DNA of 5,175 nucleotides from Candidatus Stahliibacteriota bacterium (GTDB lineage: Bacteria; Hydrothermota; Tepidihabitantia; SM23-42). Below the pieces are notes generated by a model. It was not told where the DNA came from, did no database searches, and was given only the letters and a program-made list of their open reading frames with translations. Below are positions 1-5,175 of this stretch, one piece after another (the stretch's first letter is position 1; each line of letters opens with the position of its first letter). The stretch is from positions 1 to 5,175 of the forward strand of contig DAOVBK010000134.1 in NCBI GenBank assembly GCA_030670605.1. Direction: 5' to 3'. A program made the translations under genes and the position numbers.

Positions 1-737
1 GGAGGAAAGACATCGATGATACGGTCGATCGTGGAAATCGAATCTGATGTATGGAGCGTCGTCACGACGAGGTGTCCTGTTTCAGCAGCTGTGATAGCGA
101 GCTGAATCGTCTCGAGGTCTCGCATTTCTCCCACGAGGATAACGTCAGGGTCCTGCCGCAGAACGTATTTTAGTGCATTGGCAAATGAATGTGTATCACG
201 GCCGACTTCTCTTTGTGTAACAACTGCTTTTTCGTTTTTGTGAATGAATTCAACAGGGTCTTCGACCGTAACAATATGACACGTGTCTTGGCTATTACGG
301 TGATGTATAAGTGCTGCCATAGTTGTTGTTTTTCCGCATCCCGAAGGGCCAGTGACAACGATGAGCCCGCGTGGTCGCATAGTCATCTCTTTTAGAATCT
401 GCGGCAGCCCGAGCTCGTCGATCGTGGGTATTTTGTTCGGGATTTTACGGAACACGCCGCCGAAATTCCCTCTCTGCTTGAAGAGATTAACTCGGAACCG
501 CGCGCCATTGGGCATTTCATATGAGAAATCAAGTTCAAGGACCTTCTGGTATTCCTCGACCTGTTTTTTCGTAAGTAGCTTCACGAACTCACCTTCAATG
601 TCGACATTTGTGAGCGCTGGCATGTCCATGAGCTTGAGCTCACCGTTTATACGCATGATCGGCGGTGATGCAGCCTTGAGAATGAGGTCAGAGGCATCAA
701 ATTGCATTTGCGCTTTTAGGAGTTCCTGTAGGTTCAT
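1..737 (-). CDS. Second PilT-family ATPase paralogue (3' end beyond window)
   Basis: Translating the minus strand from the ATG at 737 gives an uninterrupted frame of 245 residues to the window edge, beginning MNLQELLKAQMQFDASDL and ending in IDRIIDVFP. It is a PilT/PilU-type hexameric ATPase. Visible parts are the PAS-like N-domain with PPIMRINGEL (25-34) and ARFRVN (79-84), a variant Walker A GPSGCGKTTT (130-139), the Asp box VEDPVEF (158-164), QREVG (175-179), Walker B DVILVGEMRD (198-207) and the His box TAAETGHLVVTTLHT (216-230). From Walker A onward it aligns without gaps to the first paralogue, with 72 of 116 residues identical by my count, so these are diverged paralogues and not a recent duplication. 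The C-terminal retraction motif lies outside the window. The start overlaps the previous stop (ATGA) and has a strong ribosome site. All catalytic residues seen are intact. It may act with PilT as PilU does in Pseudomonas, but orthology is not established. Confidence 0.93.
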   Translation of the reverse strand, partial: MNLQELLKAQMQFDASDLILKAASPPIMRINGELKLMDMPALTNVDIEGEFVKLLTKKQVEEYQKVLELDFSYEMPNGARFRVNLFKQRGNFGGVFRKIPNKIPTIDELGLPQILKEMTMRPRGLIVVTGPSGCGKTTTMAALIHHRNSQDTCHIVTVEDPVEFIHKNEKAVVTQREVGRDTHSFANALKYVLRQDPDVILVGEMRDLETIQLAITAAETGHLVVTTLHTSDSISTIDRIIDVFP

Positions 738-1798
738 TGATCAAACTCCACCTGGAATTCATCAGGATGATTGCAGTGGGCAAGCGCCTCTTCATAGTCA
801 ATCACCCCCTGCTGATACAAATCCTTCAGGTATCGATCCATCTGAATCATGCCCAAACGTTGACCGGTTTGCATTGAGGTGTATATCTGATACGTTTTGG
901 TATCACGTATGGCGCTTCTGATCGCCGGTGTACATATCATGATTTCAAAAGCAGCAGTCCTTCCTGCACCTTCCTTGTTGCGCACCAGTGTCTCTGTGAC
1001 CACGGCTTGCAGTGTTGTCGATAACTGCAGGCGTATCTGCTGCTGCTGAGACGGTGGAAATACGTCGATGATTCTATCGATTGTTTGGACCGCATCTATT
1101 GTATGGAGGGTAGAGAAGACGAGGTGGCCTGTTTCCGCGGCAGTGATTGTTTGCGCCATTGTTTCAAGGTCGCGCATCTCGCCGACAAGGATGATATCAG
1201 GATTCTGTCGGACAACACGACGTAATGCCTCGGCATAGGATTTCGTGTCGATGCCGATTTCACGTTGTTCGATGATTGAATTCTTATCACGATGCAAAAA
1301 CTCTATTGGATCCTCGAGGGTGATTATATGTTTCTTCTGTGTTTGATTAATGTGCTCGATCATTGCCGCGAGTGTCGTTGATTTTCCGCTGCCAGTTGGT
1401 CCTGTTACGAGAACAAGTCCGCGCGGTAATTCTGCGATTCTGTTGAAGACAGGAGGGAATCCCCATTCATCTATGGTCTGTATCTTAAGGGGAATGATAC
1501 GCATGACTGCACCAATATGGTTCATTTGTTTGAAACAGTTAATGCGGAACCGGGCAACGCCAGATATCTCATACGCCATATCAAATTCGAGCTGAGCCGC
1601 GAATTTCTTCTTCTGTACCGGCGCCATGAGACCATAAATGAGTTCCTCAAGGTCATCATCATCAAGCACTGGCTGTTCCATCTTTTCGAGTTTGCCTGCA
1701 ATACGGATAATTGGTGGTTCACCGTACCGGAGGTGTAGGTCAGAGCCCTCGCGTAACACAAGTTCTTCTAAAAGGACATCAAGGTCTACTTTTGCCAT
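734..1798 (-). CDS. pilT: Type IV pilus retraction ATPase PilT (first paralogue)
   Basis: This 354-residue cytoplasmic GspE/PilT-family hexameric ATPase is predicted to drive pilus depolymerisation at the base of a type IV pilus. The N-terminal PAS-like domain (about 1-105) contains SDLHL (19-23), PPIIRIAGKL (28-37) and ARFRIN (82-87). The RecA-like domain has Walker A GPTGSGKST (133-141), the Asp box LEDPIEF (161-167), QREIG (178-182), Walker B DIILVGEMRD (201-210), and the His box TAAETGHLVFSTLHT (219-233) with H225 and H232. The C-terminal retraction motif, AIRNLIRE in studied PilT proteins, appears as AIRSAIRD (292-299), followed by MQTGQRLGM. Length is typical of PilT and lacks the long N-terminal extension of PilB. 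The ATG at 1798 gives a normal PilT N-terminus; its ribosome site is weak (AGAA-rich). It ends in an ATGA overlap with the second paralogue. PilU-like function cannot be excluded from sequence alone. Confidence 0.95.
   Translation of the reverse strand: MAKVDLDVLLEELVLREGSDLHLRYGEPPIIRIAGKLEKMEQPVLDDDDLEELIYGLMAPVQKKKFAAQLEFDMAYEISGVARFRINCFKQMNHIGAVMRIIPLKIQTIDEWGFPPVFNRIAELPRGLVLVTGPTGSGKSTTLAAMIEHINQTQKKHIITLEDPIEFLHRDKNSIIEQREIGIDTKSYAEALRRVVRQNPDIILVGEMRDLETMAQTITAAETGHLVFSTLHTIDAVQTIDRIIDVFPPSQQQQIRLQLSTTLQAVVTETLVRNKEGAGRTAAFEIMICTPAIRSAIRDTKTYQIYTSMQTGQRLGMIQMDRYLKDLYQQGVIDYEEALAHCNHPDEFQVEFDQ
746..753 (-). promoter_or_regulatory. Strong ribosome binding site of the second pilT gene
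   Basis: On the minus strand AGGTGGAG lies 8 bases before the ATG at 737, inside the last codons of the first pilT gene. It is the clearest Shine-Dalgarno in the window and fixes the start of the second paralogue at MNLQELL. The start also overlaps the upstream stop as ATGA, so the second gene can be translated both by coupling and by independent initiation. Confidence 0.75.
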
Positions 1799-1822
1799 GT
1801 TCTAATATTTCTTTCGTTTTCT

Positions 1823-1867
1823 TGCAAACATTATCAAATATATGTGCAAACATAATCGATTTTTCAA
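1823..1867 (-). promoter_or_regulatory. Candidate pilT promoter with 9-bp direct repeat (possible operator)
   Basis: Between the inverted-repeat element and pilT lies an AT-rich stretch. On the minus strand TTGAAA (1867-1862) is followed 19 bases later by TATATT (1842-1837), a weak sigma-70-like pair with long spacing; GATAAT at 1835-1830 is another possible -10. Overlapping this, the plus-strand 9-mer TGCAAACAT occurs twice, at 1823-1831 and 1845-1853, with start-to-start distance 22 bp, about two helical turns. A repeat phased this way across a promoter suggests binding of a regulator to one DNA face. The need for a promoter here follows from the 275-bp gap after rodA. The exact boxes are uncertain. 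Confidence 0.35.
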
Positions 1868-1873
1868 ATGATG

Positions 1874-1978
1874 TCAACCCCGTTAGAGAACACGAGTCTT
1901 AAGAAGCACTTGCATACAGGTGCTCCAATGAACAGATGATAGTGTTATTTCCATGTGCTCATTCTCTAACGGGGTCAA
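1874..1978. mobile_element. Small non-autonomous element (MITE- or REP-like) with perfect inverted ends
   Basis: The left end CCCCGTTAGAGAA (1878-1890) and right end TTCTCTAACGGGG (1962-1974) are perfect 13-bp inverted repeats. Just outside them TCAA occurs on both sides in the same orientation (1874-1877 and 1975-1978), like a 4-bp target duplication; the A/T pair at 1877/1975 extends the complementarity to 14 bp. The 71-bp interior has no usable reading frame but contains a small hairpin candidate (AGCAC at 1905-1909 with GTGCT at 1920-1924) and a second GTGCTC at 1955-1960. A compact non-coding unit with inverted ends between two operons fits a MITE, or a palindromic REP/RAYT-type unit mobilised by a Y1 transposase elsewhere in the genome. 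No transposase lies in this window. Alternatively it is a fixed regulatory or terminating hairpin. The inverted repeat is certain; mobility is inference. Confidence 0.55.
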
Positions 1979-2072
1979 GAACTAGTTGAGAGTTTAGGGG
2001 GTTAGGGGAGAGTGTTATAATCCTCTTAACTCTCAACTATTCCCCTCTCATCTCTCAACTGTTTTCTGTCTT
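1978..2072 (-). repeat. Degenerate heptamer repeat array, inverted about its centre
   Basis: Read on the minus strand immediately after the rodA stop, the sequence parses into near-identical 7-mers: AAGACAG (2072-2066), AAAACAG (2065-2059), TTGAGAG (2058-2052), ATGAGAG (2051-2045), an 8-mer GGGAATAG (2044-2037), TTGAGAG (2036-2030) and TTAAGAG (2029-2023). On the plus strand the pattern resumes facing the other way: TTGAGAG (1986-1992), TTTAGGG (1993-1999), then GGTTAGGGG and AGAG to 2012. The two halves form a 12-bp perfect inverted repeat (1983-1994 with 2028-2039) around a 33-base spacer. In RNA this could fold, but the stem is AU-rich and no U-tract follows, so it is not a typical terminator. 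I do not recognise the family; heptameric short tandem repeats are known in cyanobacteria and other bacteria. Confidence 0.6.
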
Positions 2073-2073
2073 G

Positions 2074-3252
2074 TCAGTAGTTGAATTTTGTTTTCATTAT
2101 TGCGAGGCAGATACCGATTGCCATGAAGCAGGTAAGGAGAGATGAACCACCATAACTGACAAAGGGGAGCGGTACACCGGTGATGGGAAGTAGTCCCATG
2201 GTCATACCGATGTTCAGAAACGTCTGGTAGCCGAGCCAGGCAAAAACACCAATGATCACGAGGCTCGCGAATTTGCTTTTCGTTTCTTTGGCGAGAACAA
2301 GGAGTCTGTAAAAGAGGAAGACAAAGACTGCCAGTACGAGAATAATACCGATGAGCCCGAATTCTTCACCGAGGCATGAGAAGATGAAATCAGTATGCCG
2401 TTCGGGTAAGAATTCAAGTTTTTTCTGTGTTCCCGATAGAAACCCTTTGCCAATAATGCGGCCGGAACCGATCGCGATTTTTGACTGTATGATTTGCCAC
2501 GACATGCCACGTGGGTCAACCCATGGAGAAAAGAATGATATTATTCGCTGTTGCTGGTACTCCCTGAGTGAGTTCCAGGCGAGAGGCATGCTAAGACCAG
2601 CGAGGAAGTTGCTCACGAGGCCGTAGACAAGATCACTTAAATTCTTACGGAAATACAAGAAAACAGCGAGGGCAGCAAAATAGCCGACCCACACATAAAT
2701 GGAGAAGCTCGCCGCTGCAGAGATAATAGGTGAGAAGAAGATGAATATTGTAACTGCCGGCATGCCTGCCCAGTAGAGCATCACAACAAGGATAAAAAAG
2801 AAAATTTGGGATGCTCCGAGGTCAGGTTCCATAATAATGAGAAACGCAGGAAGTGTGACAATCGCAAGCGGTATTAATATATCAGAGAACCGAACGAGTT
2901 TCTTGCGCGCCGACAGGTAGCTCGCGAGAAACAGTACAGAAGCAAGTTTGGCGAATTCTGATGGCTGGAGAGACATAGTACCGATTCTGAACCATCGTCT
3001 CGGATACATATCGTGATTGAACAAGACGAGAATAAGGAGCAGCATAATCGTGATGTAGAAGAATGGGGCGAGGTTGGACCATATCCGAGGCGATATTTTT
3101 GAAAACACAAACATGAAGCCAATGGCAATAGCGAGCCAGATGATCTGTCGAATGAGTATGGATACAGTCGCAGTGGAGTAGATCATGATGAGACCGATGA
3201 GCGTGAGTACCGCAATTGCGGTGATAATAGCGAAACTAGGTCTCTTTTGCAT
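2074..3252 (-). CDS. rodA: RodA, SEDS-family peptidoglycan glycosyltransferase
   Basis: This 392-residue polytopic membrane protein polymerises lipid II into glycan strands as the partner of PBP2. SEDS signatures in order are RRWFRIG (85-91, the conserved Trp region), LQPSEFAKLA (95-104), EPDLG (142-146), YQQQRIISFFSPWVDPRG (232-249), QSKIAIGSG (256-264), LEFLPERHTDFIF (279-291) and SYGGSSLL (366-373). D288 in the HTD triplet matches the catalytic Asp reported for RodA. Position next to PBP2 favours RodA over FtsW. The region between EPDLG and YQQQR is longer than in E. coli RodA (370 aa) and seems to carry extra hydrophobic segments (about 165-225). The ATG at 3252 starts 17 bp inside the end of the PBP2 gene (MQKRPSFAI), just before the first membrane segment; no clear Shine-Dalgarno precedes it, so reinitiation by ribosomes finishing PBP2 is likely. 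It is the last gene of the elongasome block. Confidence 0.96.
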   Translation of the reverse strand: MQKRPSFAIITAIAVLTLIGLIMIYSTATVSILIRQIIWLAIAIGFMFVFSKISPRIWSNLAPFFYITIMLLLILVLFNHDMYPRRWFRIGTMSLQPSEFAKLASVLFLASYLSARKKLVRFSDILIPLAIVTLPAFLIIMEPDLGASQIFFFILVVMLYWAGMPAVTIFIFFSPIISAAASFSIYVWVGYFAALAVFLYFRKNLSDLVYGLVSNFLAGLSMPLAWNSLREYQQQRIISFFSPWVDPRGMSWQIIQSKIAIGSGRIIGKGFLSGTQKKLEFLPERHTDFIFSCLGEEFGLIGIILVLAVFVFLFYRLLVLAKETKSKFASLVIIGVFAWLGYQTFLNIGMTMGLLPITGVPLPFVSYGGSSLLTCFMAIGICLAIMKTKFNY

Positions 3253-4960
3253 GGTCGCGGCTATTCATCACTGAGCGGTATGCCCTGATGATCTTGCCAA
3301 CAATCGGTGCAGCAACACTACCACCATGTCCCGCGTTCTCCACAATCAAGACAACCAAGATGTCAGGTTCTTCAGCCGGTTCATAGCCGACGAAGATCGC
3401 ATGGTCATCGCCGTGCGGGTTCTGGACAGTGCCTGTCTTGCCGCAGACCTCACAGCCGATTACATTGGCGAGTTGTGCAGTTCCTGTTGTGACGACTGCT
3501 CGGAGTGCTTTTTTTACTGTTGCGAGTGCTTCCGCAGATATGGTTGTCGTATCGTGTTGAAGCGTTGATTTTCTAACAACGTGCGGGGTGACAATTGCCC
3601 CGTTGTTTGCGAATACCGAGTATGCACACGCGAGTTGTAGTGGCGTGACAAGAAGATCACCCTGGCCAATACTGAGATTGAAAATGTGGCCAGCTGTCCA
3701 GTTCTTTCCATATTTTTTTTCATACCAGCTGCGATCCGGAAGGAGCCCTGTTTTTTCCACCGGGATGTCGATGCTCGTTTTACGGCCAAACCCCATTTGG
3801 CTCACACGCGAGATGAGTGTGTCAATGCCAATGTATCGTCCCAGTTGGTAGAAGTAGATATCGCACGAGTGTACGATTGCACGGTGGAGGTTGAGTTTCC
3901 CGTGTGTTTTCCAACACCTGAATATTCTACGACCAAGTCGGTACTGTCCACGACAGGGACTGAAGGTTTTGTCTTCTGTCACCATTTTCGCATCGAGTGC
4001 GGCGAGAGCAACGAACGGTTTGAATGCTGAGCCAGCTGGATATAGACTCATGATTGCCCGATTATACATGGGTGCATCAGGACTGTTGTTGAGCTCATCC
4101 CATTCTGCCTTCTTGAATCCGTGGACGAACCCATTCGGATTGAACCCGGGTTTTGAATAGAGTACATATATTTCGCCCGTCTGTGGGTGCATACATACAC
4201 AGGCAGCTTTTGTATATTCCTGCAAGTAGGTACCGACCGATTCAGCAAGAGCAATGTCAATGGTCGTGTACAAATCCTTGCCGTGAATGACCGGTGTGGG
4301 CCGTTTTTCGGAAACAATACCGACTTCTCTACCGCGGGCATCCACCTCAATATACTCAATGCCTTCTCTGCCCCTGAGGTCGTCTTCATAAAACGCCTCG
4401 AGACCCATTCTTCCAATCCAGTCGTTAATGGAGTAGTCACCGTTTTTCTTGATTTCTTTGTCAGTGACTTCTCCGACGTAGCCCGCAAGATGACACAGAA
4501 GGTTGTCATATGGGTAATTCCTCAAGGGCTCAACACCGACATCAACACCCTTTAGTTCGTCCATACGCTCTTCGATAATTGAGAGTTGCTCAAAGGAAAT
4601 GTCATGCGCGATCTTTACTGCCATGAAGGGATTTTGTTCGAGTCTACACTTTTTCATCATCGTTTTTCTATCGGTATGAAGGATGTACGAGAGTTTCTGT
4701 AAGGTATTTTCATCGACTAGAGCCTGGACAACAGACACGTAGAAACCCGGGCGTGTATTAGCAAGCTCGACGCCGTTTCTATCGAATATACGTCCGCGCG
4801 GGGCAGGAATCTGTCGTTGTTTAATACGGTTCTCTTCTGAAAGTCGGTAGTACTTTTTTCCTTCGACAAGCTGGAGTTTAATACCAGAAAGAATCACGAT
4901 AACAAATGCGACTAAAATTGTATTGCGAAAGATTCTGAATTTCCTTATGTTTTCATCCAT
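3236..4960 (-). CDS. mrdA: Penicillin-binding protein 2 (elongasome transpeptidase)
   Basis: This 574-residue class B PBP crosslinks peptidoglycan during side-wall synthesis, anchored in the inner membrane with its catalytic domain in the periplasm. A short cytoplasmic N-terminus is followed by one membrane anchor (about residues 13-28). The pedestal/dimerisation domain contains the family motif RGRIFDRNG (55-63) and the stretch WIGRMGLEAFYEDDLRGREG (181-200). The transpeptidase domain has all three active-site motifs: SxxK as S311-A-F-K314 in YPAGSAFKPF, SxD as S365-C-D367 before IYFYQLG (SxD in place of SxN is usual in PBP2), and K508-T-G510 followed by T. Length is slightly short of the 600-650 common in proteobacteria. 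The ATG at 4960 gives a proper N-terminus before the anchor and overlaps the end of mreD; no strong Shine-Dalgarno is visible, consistent with translational coupling. Four Cys/His residues (C336, C349, H353, C366) cluster before and at the SxD motif. Confidence 0.96.
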   Translation of the reverse strand: MDENIRKFRIFRNTILVAFVIVILSGIKLQLVEGKKYYRLSEENRIKQRQIPAPRGRIFDRNGVELANTRPGFYVSVVQALVDENTLQKLSYILHTDRKTMMKKCRLEQNPFMAVKIAHDISFEQLSIIEERMDELKGVDVGVEPLRNYPYDNLLCHLAGYVGEVTDKEIKKNGDYSINDWIGRMGLEAFYEDDLRGREGIEYIEVDARGREVGIVSEKRPTPVIHGKDLYTTIDIALAESVGTYLQEYTKAACVCMHPQTGEIYVLYSKPGFNPNGFVHGFKKAEWDELNNSPDAPMYNRAIMSLYPAGSAFKPFVALAALDAKMVTEDKTFSPCRGQYRLGRRIFRCWKTHGKLNLHRAIVHSCDIYFYQLGRYIGIDTLISRVSQMGFGRKTSIDIPVEKTGLLPDRSWYEKKYGKNWTAGHIFNLSIGQGDLLVTPLQLACAYSVFANNGAIVTPHVVRKSTLQHDTTTISAEALATVKKALRAVVTTGTAQLANVIGCEVCGKTGTVQNPHGDDHAIFVGYEPAEEPDILVVLIVENAGHGGSVAAPIVGKIIRAYRSVMNSRDHAKET

Positions 4961-5175
4961 ATGCCGTAGACTGTTCTGTTGAGCACCATGAAAACAGGGA
5001 GAGAAAAGGCGATTGTCAGTACGTACAGTGGAATGTGAAGAGCTGGAGAGACGAAAACATATATGGCGATAATACGTATGAGATAGAAGATTGTAAAGAC
5101 GATCCAGATGATGAACGGGCTCTCCGTGAAGTACTTCTTTAGGTAGAGAACAGCCTGCACGAGGATGACATAGGT
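4945..5175 (-). CDS. mreD: Rod shape-determining protein MreD, C-terminal part (5' end beyond window)
   Basis: The frame is open to the right window edge and ends at a TAA at 4947-4945, leaving 76 visible residues (TYVIL... to ...GIWMKT). A GTG at 5160 could be read as a start, but the frame continues upstream with TYVIL, so this is an internal codon and the gene is partial. The visible part is almost entirely hydrophobic, with about three membrane segments (YVILVQAVLYL; SPFIIWIVFTIFYLIRIIAI; LHIPLYVLTIAFSLPVFMVL), as expected for the end of a small polytopic MreD. MreD is the inner-membrane partner of MreC in the elongasome. The sequence alone is weakly diagnostic; the call rests mainly on position directly upstream of PBP2 and RodA, the standard mreBCD-mrdA-rodA order. 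Its stop overlaps the PBP2 start by 16 bp, implying coupled translation. Any other small membrane protein of the cluster is a less likely alternative. Confidence 0.8.
   Translation of the reverse strand, partial: TYVILVQAVLYLKKYFTESPFIIWIVFTIFYLIRIIAIYVFVSPALHIPLYVLTIAFSLPVFMVLNRTVYGIWMKT

Noticed and set aside
352..921. 189-residue plus-strand open frame
   Set aside because: It is antisense to both pilT genes, spans their junction, has low-complexity Ser/Arg/Pro-rich content and matches no family. The minus-strand frames carry complete Walker motifs, so this is a shadow.
1874..1978. CRISPR repeat or tRNA gene
   Set aside because: There is only one inverted pair with no regularly spaced direct repeats, and no cloverleaf or T-loop sequence is present.
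1993..2008. Telomere-like or G-quadruplex sequence (TTTAGGGGGTTAGGGG)
   Set aside because: Only two G-runs are present, too few for a stable intramolecular quadruplex, and the match to telomere repeats is explained by drift of the heptamer array.
1983..2039. Rho-independent terminator for rodA
   Set aside because: The 12-bp stem is AU-rich with a 33-base spacer and no U-tract follows on the minus strand. Termination here is possible but the canonical form is missing.
4048..4509. 153-residue minus-strand open frame inside PBP2
   Set aside because: It is in another frame of the same strand inside an intact transpeptidase gene and shows no domain; an out-of-frame shadow.
5158..5160. GTG as the start of a short 71-residue protein
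   Set aside because: The frame continues upstream to the window edge (TYVIL) with hydrophobic MreD-like residues, so the codon is an internal valine of a cut gene.

Overview
This window comes from a bacterium. Every gene lies on the minus strand, so biological reading runs from high to low coordinates. It holds two functional blocks: the 3' part of a rod-shape (elongasome) operon, and a pair of type IV pilus retraction-type ATPase genes. The order mreD, PBP2 (mrdA), rodA together with tandem pilT genes points to a rod-shaped, probably diderm bacterium with type IV pili. Base composition looks moderate. The proteins are clear family members but do not match any cultured species I can name. I suspect an uncultured phylum (WOR-3/Stahlbacteria, Omnitrophota or FCB-like), with low confidence.

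Layout from right to left. (1) 5175-4945: the C-terminal end of MreD, cut by the window edge. (2) 4960-3236: a complete class B transpeptidase of the PBP2 type. (3) 3252-2074: a complete RodA SEDS glycosyltransferase with an enlarged middle membrane region. MreD/PBP2 overlap by 16 bp and PBP2/RodA by 17 bp, so the three genes are almost certainly one translationally coupled transcript. (4) 2073-1799: a 275-bp gap, the only substantial non-coding DNA here. It carries a degenerate heptamer array arranged as an inverted repeat (about 1983-2072), a roughly 100-bp MITE/REP-like element with perfect inverted ends (1874-1978), and an AT-rich leader with a 9-bp direct repeat and a weak promoter-like sequence. 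(5) 1798-734: a complete PilT ATPase. (6) 737-1: a second PilT paralogue, coupled to the first by an ATGA overlap and truncated by the window edge.

Together, RodA polymerises glycan strands from lipid II, PBP2 crosslinks them, and MreD belongs to the membrane scaffold linking them to MreB. The two PilT paralogues are predicted to be cytoplasmic hexameric motors that depolymerise pili for twitching or adhesion. The genes are conventional. The most unusual material is the rodA-pilT gap, where two different repeat families sit next to each other. I see no defence system, CRISPR array, RNA gene or transposase gene.
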